In this document: positions 11,590 to 27,300 of the stretch, in pieces
Layout: the number at the start of each line of letters is the position of its first letter
How positions within the stretch are numbered: position 1 is the first letter of the stretch
DNA from: Labia minor
Taxonomy: Eukaryota > Arthropoda > Insecta > Dermaptera > Spongiphoridae
NCBI GenBank assembly: GCA_963082975.1
Contig: OY720345.1
Location: forward strand, 17,944,491 to 18,008,490
Length of the DNA: 64,000 nucleotides
Direction: 5' to 3'
Made by a program: the position numbers and the translations under genes
Notes under the pieces: model-generated
Database searches by the model: none
The model's input: only the letters and a program-made list of their open reading frames with translations
What the model was told of the DNA's origin: nothing

Positions 11590-14500
11590 GTGATTGATTA
11601 ACTATCAAGATTTTCTATACACTATACCTCGCTTTGTGTAGTTTCGTTTTGTATTAGTTGCGTCGCTCCTTAATTAGTATTAATTTTCGATGTTTCGAGG
11701 TTGCGTTGTTTTGGGTTTAATTTTTTGAAATTTTCTTTTTACTATCTCGCCAGAGATAGTATAGCGATCAACAAATTTTCGATGTTGAGATTTTGATGTT
11801 TTTATACGTTTTGAAGGTTCCTGAATCATTTTCACTAAGGTTGAGAAAAATGTCTGTGTGTGTGTGTGTGTATGTATGTAGACAAGATTACGTAAAAACG
11901 GTTGAAGCTAGAAAAATGAAATTTCGTATACGGGTATTATTCAAAATTCGTGGTTTTCTATCAACTTTTGAGAAATGTAGCACATTCCCTAAACTGACCG
12001 TTAAAATAAAGATATATGTTTGATAGTTTTTCACATGATTAAAAATTGTATAAAACTGCTATATATAGATTTTCAGCTTGATTGAATCGCTGAAAGTACC
12101 GGAAATTATTTTTTAACATGACTGCAAATCACGCGCCAGCACTTAATGTGGTGCCATCAACAAAGAGCCAAACATGCCCTAGTTTAATAAATATTATTTA
12201 TTAATTTTAATTTATAATTTATAATTAATTAAAGTTAATTTAAATATAATATATTATGTTATTTAATCCAATTCAAATTGCGAGATAGTCGAGTGAAGAC
12301 TCTCCAGCTTATTTTTCTAAAAGATAGCACTATTTTGTTTCTAATTGCGCCATGCCATCAAAACTAGGGGATTCCCTTTCTATCTGAAAATCAACGCAAT
12401 TTTAATACAGTTTTATTTTCATTTTCTTTTGCTAATTTTAGAGTTCAATTTCAATTATGTAGTGTGTTGGGATTGTTTTTCATAAATTAATTGAATAGTT
12501 TATTTTGTTTTAATTGAATTCGTTTTTTTGGTTTTTTTCTATGTATGTAATAAAATTTTATATTATTTTTGTTTTTTAATTGTTTACTTTCTTCAATTTT
12601 CTTTGTAAAAAGTAGTATTTTCTTAACCTCTCTTCGATATTTACATGATTCGCAATAGAAAATCTTAATTCACTTTGAGTTATTTCAATTTGCATCGTGT
12701 TTTTGGAATGTAGCCCCGACGCAAATTGAGGAATTGGTGTATAAAACTAATTTATATATCCTAGTTATTATTATTATTATTTATTTTTGTTAATTTTCTA
12801 AAAGGAAACACAAATATCAAATCTTTTCAATTTTTCTATAGTAAAATACCACAAAATTAAGAAAGGTATATAGTCTTAATTCTATGACCATTTTTATCTG
12901 TTCATTCATTTCATTGGAAGTATCTATCTATCTATCTCTGTGGCTCGACGGAACTCAGAAGTTCTTGGCCGCAGCAATCCAATCACCTTTCTCCAAGTGT
13001 CCCTATCCTGAGCCACAACCATCCAAATCTTACCCTCTCCCATCTCTTTCACGTCCCTTCCTACATTGTCCACGCACCCTGTTCTTGGTCTTGCAAGCGG
13101 ACGTTTCCCAATCGGCATTCCTACCAAAATATTTTTCAACATTCTTCCCTTTTCCTTGGAACAATTTGTTTTAATGAAAATGAGCCAATATTTGTAAAAT
13201 ATATCTTCAACTTTTATTTATTTTTTAAAAACTAGTAATATAAATACCATCCATTTTATGGAAAATGAAAAATGAAAAATAATTTATGATAAATACTTTT
13301 TTTTCTTTCTGGTTTAAAAATTATCTATAAAAGATAAAATTTAATTTTATTGGTTTATAAGTATTTCCGTGTTCGAATTTAACGATAAAATGGCATTATA
13401 TTGATTATAGAATAAAACTTTGTAGAAATGCCTCCCCCCCCCTTCTCCATCTCATTCAAGTGAAATTTAATTTCAAACAAGCGGTGCACCAACCAATGCA
13501 GAAAGGACATTTATGATGCATCATAAATTAATTGATTTCTAAATGCATTTTAATCCCATCAATTGGAATACATATTTATTATACATTAAACACCTCCATT
13601 TATTCTATTTTTAAATTCATTATGAATTAACACAAAATTTTTTTTTTTTAATTTAGAAATTAATTTGGTTATGTGTTTTTTTTATTTGACTTTTATATTT
13701 ATAACTCACTCGAGTATTAGAATAAATTTATAATAAAATAGATAAATAGTATTCAAATATTTTATATAAATTGAATAATTATAATACTTTTGTTATTCTT
13801 TTTTTATAAGTATTTAAATTTGATATAATATTAAAATTTTTAATGATAATATGTAAGAAAATATGTTTGATTGTTTATTTGTGAAATAAGTGAATGTATT
13901 AAAAGAAAAAAAAATTAAATATTTAATTTTTAATAGTTCAAGATTGATTTAAAAATAGTCCTCAGTTATTAATTAACCATCAATTGACAAAAAATCTGGA
14001 GTGTCTCCACTCGACTATGTCGCAAATTTGAATTGGATTAATTAACATATATTATATTTAAATTAAATTTAATTAATTATAAATTAAAATTAATAAATAT
14101 ATATATTAAACCAGCGCGTATTTGGATCTTTGTTGATGGCACCACGTTACGTGCTTGCGCGTGATTTGCAGTCGTGTTAAAAAATAAATTCCGGTGCTTT
14201 CAGCGATTCAATCAAGCTGAAAATCTATATATAGCAGTTTTATACAATTTTTAATCATGTGAAAAACTATCAAACATATATCTTTATTTTTACGGTCAGT
14301 TTAGAGGAAAAAAATCAAAACTTTATAGGTAATGACCATCTTCCGGTTGAGCTACATTTCTCAAAATTTGATAGAAAACTACGAATTTTGAATAATGCCC
14401 GTATTCGAAATTTCATTACTCTAGCTTAAACCGTTTTTGCGTAATCTTGTCTACATACATACATACACACGCACAAACACACACACAGACATTTTTCTCA

Positions 14501-17500
14501 ACATTAGTTTAAATGATTCAGGAACCTTCAAAACGTATAAAAACATCCAAATCTCAACATCGAAAATTTTCGTGATCGCAATACTATTCCTGGCGAGATA
14601 GTAAAAATGAGTAAATTTTTCTCCATATAATTTTCTCTTTTATTTACAATTTTTTTTTCCTTAATTAAAGAAATCAACCAATTACAAATAAATAATATTG
14701 TTTTTATTTTTTTCCAGTCCAAGATTCGCGAATTAGAAAAGAAGGCCGAATTACAAAATGTTCGCCATGAAGAATTACTATTGGAGATGGCCTCCATTAA
14801 ACGGGGTTCAAGTGGGGTGGGCACAATGTCTGGTTGTACACTCACCACTACGACCATCACCACTAATAATAATAACAACCTGACCTTTGGATCAAGTGCG
14901 GGTCACTCTTCAACAACCACCTCAACAGCTTTGGGCCAGGCTTCCAATTTACAAGCACAGTCTTATCAGACCACCCTAAACGGTAAGAGAAATAAAGCCC
15001 ACTGACAAAAATATAGATATTAATTTATAATCTGAAATTTGAATAGCTATGTATATAAAAATTAATGGAGGAGGGGGAAGAGAGTAAATGATTTAAAAAT
15101 AATCATCATCACTTGACAAACACATTACAAAATAAAATTAATTTTTTCTTTCATATTCGTTTGAATTATTTAATTTAAAAAAAATCCATAAAATGACAAA
15201 ACATTGATCTTTTCAAAATGAAAAATGTATAAAACCAAGTTCCGTTTTAGAAAAATGAGGACATCCAGTAATAGAAGCAAAAGTAATTCTCCTGGATAAT
15301 AATAAATTTGTATTATAATATATGAAATGCAAACGAAACACTAAAATAAATCAATTATTTCATTTTTTATACATTCTATTTAGCTTTTCTTAATATAATA
15401 ATAATAATAATAATTTATCATAAATATTATAAAAAAAATTTGGAGTGTATCCACTAGACTCGCAAATTTGAATTGGATTAATTAACATATATTATATTTT
15501 AATTAAATTTAAATAAAATAATATAAATTATAAATTAAATTTAATAAATAATATTAAACCAGCGCGTGGTTGGCTCTTGGTTGACACCACATCACTTGCA
15601 GGTGCGTGATTGGCAATCAACACGTTAAAAAATTTAAAAAATTAATCCCGATACTATCAGAGATTCAATCAAGCTGAAATTCTATATATAGCAGTTTTAT
15701 ACAATTTTTAATCATGTGAAAACTATCATACATATATATTTATTTTTATGGTCAGTTTAGAGGAAAAAAAAAATGGAAAAACACGTGTGGTAGATAATAG
15801 TCTCTGGCGAGAGAGTAAAAAATTTTAAAAATTTACAAAATATCAACAGAAACTATAATATAAAAATAATTATGATCTCTTAAGAATTTTATATAGAAAG
15901 CGAAATAGTATATATATATATATATATGTTATAGGTTTCCAATATTTTTTCAGGGATGCCATCGTACCGTACCATGGATTTACATTCTGGTCGTCTGGGG
16001 ACACAACGTAAGTTCATTTAAAATTGAATTATACTTTTTTTTTTGTCTTTTAGGTGTTGTGCAATTTTATGTACTATTTTAATCAGAATGGAAAATAATT
16101 AATTCTCTTTTGATAAGGGAATGCTTGTTAAAATTTGTATCTATCTATAGTATTTTTTCTATCCAGAAGTCAGGATAACAAACAAAATATAAAAATAAAA
16201 ATAAATAGTTAATAAATATTTATAATTTTTTATCTTATAATAATAATAATAATAATAATATGAATAATAAATATTTATTTTTTTTATTAAATAAATAATA
16301 TACTCACAAGATCATTATATTATTATTTTCCATTATTTACTTGTATTTTAATTTAAAATTAAATTATATAATAAAAAAAACTCCAATAACTCGTATATTT
16401 TCAAATATGAAATACTTGATAAATAAATAAAATACAAAATACATAATTAATTTTAAATACTTAATATTTAATATGAGAAATTTAAATACTATAAGATATT
16501 TAAGTTTTATCTATAAATATAGAAACAAGTTTCAAATTTATTAATTATTATTAAATTTGTTATATGTAGAATTTTATTTTTATTGCTTGGTAAGTTCCCA
16601 CCTTTTTTTTTAATGAAAGGTTTTATTTAAAATTATAACAATTATAAACAACAAATTAATTAATTATATATTCTCCATCATTGTTTATGACCTTTTCCCA
16701 CCTATCGACCACTTGGTGCCGTTTTGCCAGAAATTGTTGGGTCGGGTCTCGAGGAAGTTGTTGAGCCAGTTTTCGAATTCTTCCTCATTGTTGAATGTAA
16801 TGCCTATCATTTGGTTTGACAGTTAACGAAAGAAGTGATAATTTATTGGTGCAAGGTCTGGATAGTATGGAAGATGCTATAGAACTTCTCATTCGAACTC
16901 TTGAAGGGCCGCTTCGACAATGTTTGTTGTTCGAGTCAAAATTACCATTTTTAAATTTTGCAAATCAAACTTGAGCGGTTCTTGCAGCTATGCATTCTCT
17001 CCATACACGGGAATATTTCTTTGATCCCTTCTCTAGCTTCTTGACCATAGCGAAATATGAAATGAAGAAAGTGTTGTAAGTGTAAAAACATTTTTGCCAC
17101 TTGGTTTCCATTTGTAGAATCTGAAATTTGGATAAAATTAACTTTTCGAGAAAAATGATGATATCAGTATTGAAGAGCAGAAAAAGAGCTTTCAAGTGAT
17201 CTTATATACTTACAATTAGTCAAACAAAAGACCAATAGCGGGAGATAAAAAGCAAATAAAAAGCGAGGGAACTTACCTACCAACCTAATACATTTATTTC
17301 TAAAGTATTTAGATTAATTAATAGTTTATTAAATGTCGTTGTTAATACCTTTATAATTTAATATATCATATAAAAATATAATACCTATATTATATTATAA
17401 TATGAGATCTTCTTCAACTTAAGATGCATAATTTACGAGTAGATCCCCTTCAAATCAATTATTACTTTTTTTTAATAAAATGCTACTAATCACTCTTTTG

Positions 17501-20500
17501 ACTGAGTGTATTTATTTTTGCACCCAGATATATAAATTGTTTTAAAATTTTAATTTATTAGATACCTTTATTATTATTATTATTTTTTTTAATTTAAATA
17601 ATTAAATTATTTATTTAAATTAATTTAATTAGTAATTAATTATATAATTAATAATTATTTTATATAAGTATTTAAAATGGTTAATTATCATATTTACATT
17701 ATTATTTATTGCATAAAAGTATTATTTAAAAAAAATAATAAATCTCAATGATTAAGTATTAATCAAGAAGACACACATATTAAACAATTTAAATAAAAAT
17801 AAAAAATTAAATAAATAAAATATTATAGATATATATTTAATTTCAATTTAAAATTTTGGGGCAAAAAAAACATACATATTAAAAATTTTTATCTCCTGAT
17901 TTTTACCGACCGACGATAGTAAGGGAGGTATTGTTTTCACACCAAATTTCACATGTGGAGATTTTTACATATCTCCACGAATCATGCATTTTCTAAACAG
18001 AAAAAAGTATTTTTAGCATGATGTCTGTCCGTCCGTATAGATGTGTACAGCCTGAACGGCTCAACCGATTTTGATGAAATTTGGTATATTTACTTAATGC
18101 ATCAGTGGGATGAATTGATCAACTTTTGGTGCAAATCCGGAAACCGGAAGTGGTAGTATTAGCGATCGACGATAGGAAGGGAAGGGTTATTTTCCCACCA
18201 AATTTCACACGAGGAGATTTTTTTATATATCACCACGAATCATACACTTTGTATTGGTTTTATCCTCGGGAAAATCATATTTATTAGTTTTTTCTTGATT
18301 TAAAATTATATGACGTCATCCAGCCATTCATGACGTCACAGCCTGGTCTTACATATATATTATAAATAAAATTAAAAATGTTTATATTTATTATTTATGT
18401 ATTCATATCTGTTTTTTATTACATTAATAGATATATTAAAATTATTTGAAATTGTTTCTGTAGCTAGAAATTAATTTACTTCAAACCGTCGGTCGGTTCG
18501 GACCTGGCCACAGGTCAACTTATTTTATACCAGATTAGAAATAAATATAAATATAAAAATATATACATACAAATTAACTTACTAGTTTATAGTATAGATA
18601 ATAATTATCATTAACTTTAAATTTTAGATATTTTCATTTTTTACATTTTCAGTGTAGACAAGTAAATTAGATAGATTTTTTTCTAATTAGTATTTTTTTA
18701 TATATATATATCGTTAAAAAATTTAAAATATTTATTCCTATATTTTAGAATTTTTAATAATAAAAATATTTAATAATATAGTTAAATTTGTCTTTAATAA
18801 ACATTCTATTCTAACAACAATTTGAAGATATATTTATATTACGTTAATTTATTTATATATCATATTACATTTTATGTTTTTTTATTTTCACATTAGTGAA
18901 TCCTCAAGTTAAATTTTAATGATGAAAAAAAAAAATATGACAAAATAATAATGATAATTTATAAATATATATTTATATATAAACCTAAAGGTTGAAACTT
19001 AATACTTTCTCATATCTTATTCAATATTTTGTTTTTAAAGTAGTTTTAACTTAATTTATGAATTTATGATTATTCTAATGGCTTAGATAAGATTACTTGT
19101 ATGTTGATATATCACCAACCCAACCTAAATAATTTTTTTTTTTTCATTTTTAAGAACCACTGTTCCATAACCCACAAAAATTTACATATCCTAGCAATGA
19201 ATACCCTCGTTAATTTTTTTTTTTTCTATTTTGATATACTTACAAAAAATGGAAATAAAACCATTTTTAATTATTGAATTTAAACTTGAAACTATAACTT
19301 TAAAAATAAAATTTTTTATTTACAATATTAAAAGACAGTCAGTGATGTTTTTAGTTAATTGAGGTATACGTATGCATACAAATTTGTAATATTAACATTT
19401 CGTTTGTTACACCGTCAATCTTTTTCTTTTTGTAATCTAATAATGTCTAAAGAATAATTCTTATGAAAGACTATATTTTTTTAAGTTTAGTTTTAATTTG
19501 TATAATATTTTTAAGCTTATTTAAATTAAAATAAATAAACTGATTAAATGTTTCTTTATTTAGAATTTAAATCGAGTTAAAAATCATGAATTTGTTTTTT
19601 GGTAACAAAATTAAGAAAATTTGGTTAGCATTTCGATAAAATTTAAAATAAATTTGTAAAAAAGATTTATTAAAGAATTTAACGGTAATGTTCACTTTAG
19701 CATATGTATAATGGATTTGGATAAAACTTTAACAGTAATTTCCTTTTTTGATTCCAAAGAAACTTTCCTTATGCAATATTTGTTGGTCGCTTCGAGTTTA
19801 CGAGACAAAAATTATTAAAGTTTGACAGATAAACTACATAGTTATGAATGAGCTGTCATTTAATGTTTTATTGACTAATTCACTAAATATTCACTTATTC
19901 ACTAATTTTCGGTTTTTATATATGAAAATTAAAAAATTAATTAATTAAATAATTTCCCTATATCCAAGCCGAACTTATAAAAACAGAAAATTAGTGGAGC
20001 CTTCTGCTGGTTAAATGAATAAAACATAGTAGCCAAATAGAATATCAATGGTTGTATATGCAAATTTTAATAATTTTTAACTCGAAAACTAGAAGCGACC
20101 GACAAATATTGCATAAGGAAAGTTCCTTTGAAATTAAAAAAGAAATCCACTGGTAAAGTTTTATCCAAATCTATTATGTATATGCTAAAGTGAACAATTA
20201 CCAATTTATCAAAAAAAAAAAAAAAATAAAATAAATTTCAATAAAGAAACAGTTTTTTGATGATAAAACTTTTTTTGGGAATGAGCAACACATCTTATGA
20301 TGAATGACCATTTTCCTAAAACTATAGTCTCTTATTAATTTTTGTTTTAAAACTTATTTTAATATTTCTAAATTTTTGTTTAATTAATCATCAATACAAA
20401 AATTTTTTTATCTATTATCTATAAAATAAACAATTAATTCAATAATTATTATTTTAAAGTTAATCCATTTGAATCCCTTTAAAATCCTCTCACACGCATT

Positions 20501-21318
20501 TTTTTTTTTATTTTTTATTTTTATATATAAATTATTTTCCATTCTGTATGCACAAATGATTATAGGCTCAGCCAGAACAAGCATTTTATTATAAACTCAC
20601 ACAAACATGTGGGTGTGTTTATTTATTTATGTAAAGTGCTGTTTTAGGAAAAGACAATGTCATTCTTTTAATAACTTTGGTAAATAAAAAAATAAAATAA
20701 AATAAATTATAACACTAAGTTCAATTAATAGTCAATTATCTCATTTTATTTAAATGAATTATTTAAGAATCATTAATTTATAACACACTTAATCATTTTA
20801 ATTTAGACAAAGCTTGTTTTAGAAACATTTATTATATATATATATATATATATATATACTTGAATATTATTTTGAATTATATGTATTCGATACATCAATT
20901 ATAATCTATTATAATCTTTTATACCAGATAGAATATTAATCCCTCTATCTGTCAAGTATAATTAGTAAAATTGGCTTAACTTATAAAATTGCATATCATC
21001 TAGATTTGAAAGCTGAATATATATTAAATTGAAATTTCAAAATTAAATCATGAAATTAGAGCTTTAAATTTAATAATTAATTTATACATTTTTTTTTTAT
21101 TTTTCTCTATAAAATAAGAAAAAGTACTACGATCAGTAAAAAATTCAAACTCTTCCCATTTGGACCTCTCACATTCTTATATATATAATAAATAATTAGT
21201 GATTTAGTGATTTTTCCGAATTTTTTCATTTTAGAAAATATTATTTTAAAAAATAAAATTTATAAAAAAATTGTTTTAAAAATTCAAAATATTTTGAGCA
21301 TTTATGTTTTCATTAATG

Positions 21319-21369
<51 letters not shown>

Positions 21370-24300
21370 TTGATCGTTTAGGTTTCCATCACACTTTTTA
21401 CATTATTATTATTATGAGAAATTATTTTCTGGTTATTTTTCCCGTTTAATTGTGATATTTGGGTCTCGACCTTTCGGTGCCTATTATGGCCCCATCTCAC
21501 AAGAGTTAATTTAAAAGAGAATTTTTTTGGGTATCCGGGTCTTTTCTGTGTGACCAAGAGTTGATGTTGGGATTTTTGGTTAAATGGGTGGGTTCCAAAG
21601 TTCCGAAAAACTCTTGGTACTAACACTCAGTTTGACTCATGTCTGCTCCTGATGACGACCTTCGTAACATATCAAGTCCAAAAACACCCACTCATTCAAA
21701 CCAAAATCCCAACATCGACACTTAGTCAAAGAGCCCAAGGCCCAGAATCCATAAAAATGAAATTAACTCTTTTGAAATGGCGCCAAGATGGGCACCGAAA
21801 CGTCATGACCCAAATATCACAATTAAACGTGAAAAATAACCAGAAAATAATTTCTCATAATATATATATACTAGTATATATATATATAGTATTGGAAAGT
21901 AACGCAATAAGACAAAAATACGAATTCGAGATTCCAACGGAAATATATGTTTAAGTCATAAAAACATGTATGTCTGCCTGTCTGTCATGTTAACAATGCA
22001 GCTCAAAATTAAAAAGCTGTCCAAAAATTTAATTCATTATTAAAATTAAAATTATGCCTCTGAAGTAATAGCAAATTTTTCTTTAATCTGATAATATTTA
22101 ATTTATTGGTTTTTATATTTGTTCGTAATTTTCTCAAAATCATTTTGATTAAACTCACTTCATCATTGGCAAATGAAATTATTCACTTTGAAGTACTTCA
22201 GAAGGGATTAATAAGTGAATTTTCAAAATAGTCTCTTCTAAAACCTTTTGTTGTAAATGCCCTGTTTTTAAATATTATTGTAGATTTATTGTAATAGATA
22301 ATTATGTTATATTTTAAAAATTTTATCAAGTAACGTACAAAGTTAAAAATCACTTAAACAAAATATTCACTGATATCGTTTTTCTACAATAAGACTACAT
22401 TGATTGCACTGCTTTGGCCTTTTATGTAATGGCCCAAATTTTTTTTTTATTTTTGTTCAACACACTTTTTTTTTGTTTAGTCTTTTGCTTATGTGGCACT
22501 TTGTGGTCTTTAATAATTTGGCCATAAAAACAAAAACAAAGGATATTTTGTAGATATGTAAATGGGAAAAACGAATGACATTGTCTTTTAAGCATGATTT
22601 TTGCAACAAATTAGCTGGATGTTAGCGAGATCGAGTTTTATGTTGTTTGTGTTTATTTGTTATTTGTTTTCGTTTTTTTGTTATTTTTTTGTCATTTATT
22701 TATTTTTTTTTAATTAATTTATTTCTTTGGCGGCTAATCTTGAATTTTATTTTGCCCATCATCATTGATCCTTTCTTATCCTTTAACATTGAAATAAATG
22801 AAAAATAATACAAATACATCATATCAATTTATTTATTTATTTATTTATTTTAATTATTTTTTTTTTCATTTATTCTCTCTATGTCTATCATTTCTCTATA
22901 ACTCTTTTTCTCTTTAAATATATATTTTTCACATTTTTACTCTCTCTCTCTCTCTCTCTACTTATTTTTATCTCTTTTTCTCTTTCTTATCTATCTCTTT
23001 TATAATTTATCTATATTTCCACCACTCTCTTTACATTTTCTTTTCTCTTTTCTCACTCTTGTCTTACTGAAGTCGCAACAACATCCACTCCACATATTTC
23101 GTTACCCCTAACCTCGAATCATCGTTACTTGCTCACTTCTTCTACTTCTACTTCTACTTCTTCCACGCCGTTTTGGTCATTTAGTCCATATACGAACACT
23201 TTCATTCGTGCTACATATACCCCCTCACCGCCATCACAACACCACCAACTCCACCCCCATCAGGCGTTACGTTTCCTTCAAACGTCAACATCATCGATGA
23301 CAACCAATCCCTCTTCCTTTTCGTGGAACTTGCTAGATTCTACGGATCCGACCTGCTCCATGGTGGATGGGTGTACGGCCGGCGGGACCACCTCAACGGA
23401 ACGGCTTGTCGCGAATTTGGAACGCGATGACCGTCTTCTTGCCGAACTTGATGCTCAGGCGGCCACGACAGCGATCCGCGCAGCGAACCAACACCACGGT
23501 AAACAATGCATCTCCCAACTGAACAAACAGTAAACAAACAAACAAACAAACCATTTGAAAACAGAGAAAAAACAACACAACTTTTTTTGATCATCAGTGG
23601 ACTTCATGATGAATGGTGACGATTATGACGTCACCGATGTCTATCTTAAAGTTCCTGATCTACGACCGCATATTAAGCGTCGTGAGTTGGATCATTCTCA
23701 ATCTAGAAACAACCAATAACAAGTTGTTACTTTTCTATCTATATTAGATTAGATTGCAAACAAGAATATATTTTTTCTATAAACGAATTTAGCAATTAGA
23801 GAGCTTTTACAGACTTGTTCAAATTTTTTAATTTCCGAAAAGCCTCTTATTATTACATTCTTTGGCCGGAAATTCATCCAATCTCGGTACTAGCGCTAGC
23901 TGTAGTATATGCCAGTCCCCACTCCCTAAACCTCACATCATTTATTTTTTTCTTTTTCGGTAAAATATTTTATCACGTCTTTTCTGAATGATGCAGGGAA
24001 TCAATTCCACAGGAGGGGGGATACACTAAAGAAACCTCTTTATTAACACCAAACCCTCCATCTTTATCAAGATGCCTCCAATGAAAGATATAAACCACGT
24101 CCTCTATCCAGAATTTTAATTAAATACATATATATATATATCTTTAAAAATTTTATGATTTTAAAATGATATTTCCTTAAAATTAAATTAAATAAATTAA
24201 ATTCAATGTTAATGGGCTTAATCAATAATCAAAAATAAAAAAAACCTTTAAAATACATTTTATAGCAAAAATATCATAATTATTATTTTTCTATATTTAA

Positions 24301-27300
24301 TTCTAATGACACTAATTCTTTCATATTATATTAATTACCTAATTATCATCTAATTAATTCTAATTTAATTAAAACATTTTTTTATCAGTATTTAATGTAT
24401 GTACCTATATATTTATAAGTAACTCAGATTTATACTTTCATTCAATCAAGATTTCATTTTATATTATTCATATATTCTATAAAATTAAAATATGTAGTTT
24501 ATAATTTTTTTTTTTTTTTTGGAAAATAATTAAATCCAATAAAGATTTTTATTTTTATTTTTTAATTAATTATTTTTTAATAAATATAGAATAGTTTTTT
24601 TTTAATTAAATTCTTCTCAATCATCAAAGAGAAGTTGTCTTTTATTTTTTGAATGTGATTCATATGTTATCCAAACATCAAATTAAGGGATAAATGGTAT
24701 TAATTAATAAATATTTTTATTCTATTATTATGATTTTGTTAGCTGAGGTGATTTTAATCAATGAACAAGAATCATGGAAATTATACAAAATTTACAAATG
24801 AATTAATTTAAATAATATTTATCTAAATAATAATTTAAATACAATATAGAGAGATCCATTTAATGTGTATTAAATATTATATATTTTTTCCTAAAATGAC
24901 TAAATTAATTTAATTTTATTTCAAAATTTTCTGTAATTTTCTATTCCTTATATTGGGGTTTACAAAAAAAATTAGCCCAATTGTTTAACATCGATAACAT
25001 TAACGTTTTAATTCTAGAACCACAATAAAATCTACTTAAAGATCTCTCATTTATTCTATTGACTTCTATCTCTCCCATTTTACGATAAGCTTTTTATTGA
25101 AATAGATGCATGAGAATGGCTCTCAGCCTATATATTGCATGGATATAATATATTATATATATACATATATAATTATTAATAATTAGAAATATAATATTTA
25201 GGTAATTATCCAGCATTTGTATAATGGATTTGGATAAAACTTTGTTTACAAAACGGGAAACTTCAGGGATTTGGATGAAACTTTGCCAGTGGATTCCTTT
25301 TTTAAATCCAAAGAACCTTTCCTTATGCAATATTTCTCGGTCTTTTCTAGTTTACGAGATAAAAATTATTAAAATTTGCATATATATCTATAAATCCATT
25401 GATGTTTTATTTTACAATGTTTTATTCATTCGACCAGAAGAGTGAATAAGAGAAAAATTAGTGAATTAGTCAATAAAACATTATTAAATGACTGCTCATT
25501 TATAATTAGTTTATTTGTTAAATTTCAATAATTTTTAGAATTTCTAAACTAGAAGCAACCGACAAATATTGCATAAGGAAAGTTTCATTGGAATCAAATA
25601 AAGGAATCCACTGGTAAAGTATTATCCAAATCCATCTTACATACACGTTAAACGAACAATTACCAATATTTATTATTTGGGACCTTCAGAACATTTACAC
25701 AACAACGTCTTTTTCATTCCCTTTATAGATACGATTTATTCATTCATTAATAAAATTGAAGTATTATTGTATTTGAATTAATAAACTATTTTATGATTGA
25801 GCTATTGAAAATTTTGAATATATTCAATTTTAGAAAAGAAAAATAAATTCAATATTTATGTGCATCATTTAATGTGGATTTTAGCAAAGCATATGATTCA
25901 GTAGATTAAAAAAAAATCACTTTTTACATTTAATAAGATTTTCAAAAAAATAATAATAATCTATTTGATTTGAATTTTCTCGAGGTTAGTAAAAGAAAGG
26001 TTAGATGTGAGAATCAAAACTCAATGAATTTGAAATATTTGAAATTTGAATTCCTTTAATAAATATAAAAATGATTATTATTAAGTTATAATTCGAAAAG
26101 GCGCCTTCGGGTGGGAGGTGGCGAAGCTAAGGTTCAAGTCCCAGGCCTGGCAAGGAATTTCTCTACCTGGGGACTATGGGACGGAGTCAATCCAGTCTCC
26201 GGGATCAAAATTGGGAAAGCTACTTGATAGCGCCTCCTATCAAGAAAATCAAGGTAAAGGTTGATAGGACCCGTTCTACTGATCAATGGACACCTAATTG
26301 ATATAACCGACTTGATAGGCGTTGTCCTTACGTAGGACGTACAAAAGTCAGAGGGTTTTTTTTAAGATATAATTCGAAATAATGTGAGAAAAACGGTTCT
26401 GAATTAGACTTGGGAATCGTAGAATATATTTTAATTGGTAAGCTACACAAAGTTAAAACCTGGTACAATGTGCCTAAATACATTTCGTCTGTCCCTTTAA
26501 AAATAATTATTATGATCTTAATACACATGCCAACATTTCAGATTGAATCTGCTTTTCAATAGTTCATTCAATTAATAATTAAGTAATAAATAAATAATAA
26601 AATTACTGGGGTGATTGTAAAGAGGTCACGCTCGATTAAATTATAATAAATTAATTCTAATAATATACCAAACAAATTGGTCTGATAGATAAAGTTGTTT
26701 TTCAATGCGAAATCATGTGAATATAAATGATCTTTTCAAAATTCTTTTTGTTAAAATAATTAAGAATCCGGATTAAATTAAAATCAATAAATAAAAATAA
26801 TATAGGGCATATTCAAGATTTTGTCAAAGGCGGATTATTTTAAGAATTCATTTTTTAGTCTAAAAATAATTTTGTTTTCTAGATTAATATCTTTTTCTTT
26901 CTATTTTATTATATAAAAGAGACATTTGATTAAAATATATGATTTATTCTACTATTACATTAAACAGAGCGGAGAAGATCTACTTCATCTATGAGTTTAT
27001 GGTGTTTAGTGTCTTCAATATTATTATTATTATTATTTTTTAATTAAAATTTATTTTTTCAAAAAACTAAATAGAAATATATATTTAATTCTTTCATTAA
27101 TTTTCAATTCTATAATAATTTGTCTTTTGAACATTCTCTTGCTGGATTCATTGGAAAATCAAAAGAAATTTGATTTGCCCCTTTATATTATTATTATGTG
27201 GTTTTGGACTTGAGAAATTTTGAAATTATTTTCAGAAGCGAATTTATTGTAAATTGATGACGAGTTTTTTGATAAGTTAAATTTTTTTATTTAAGGAAAT

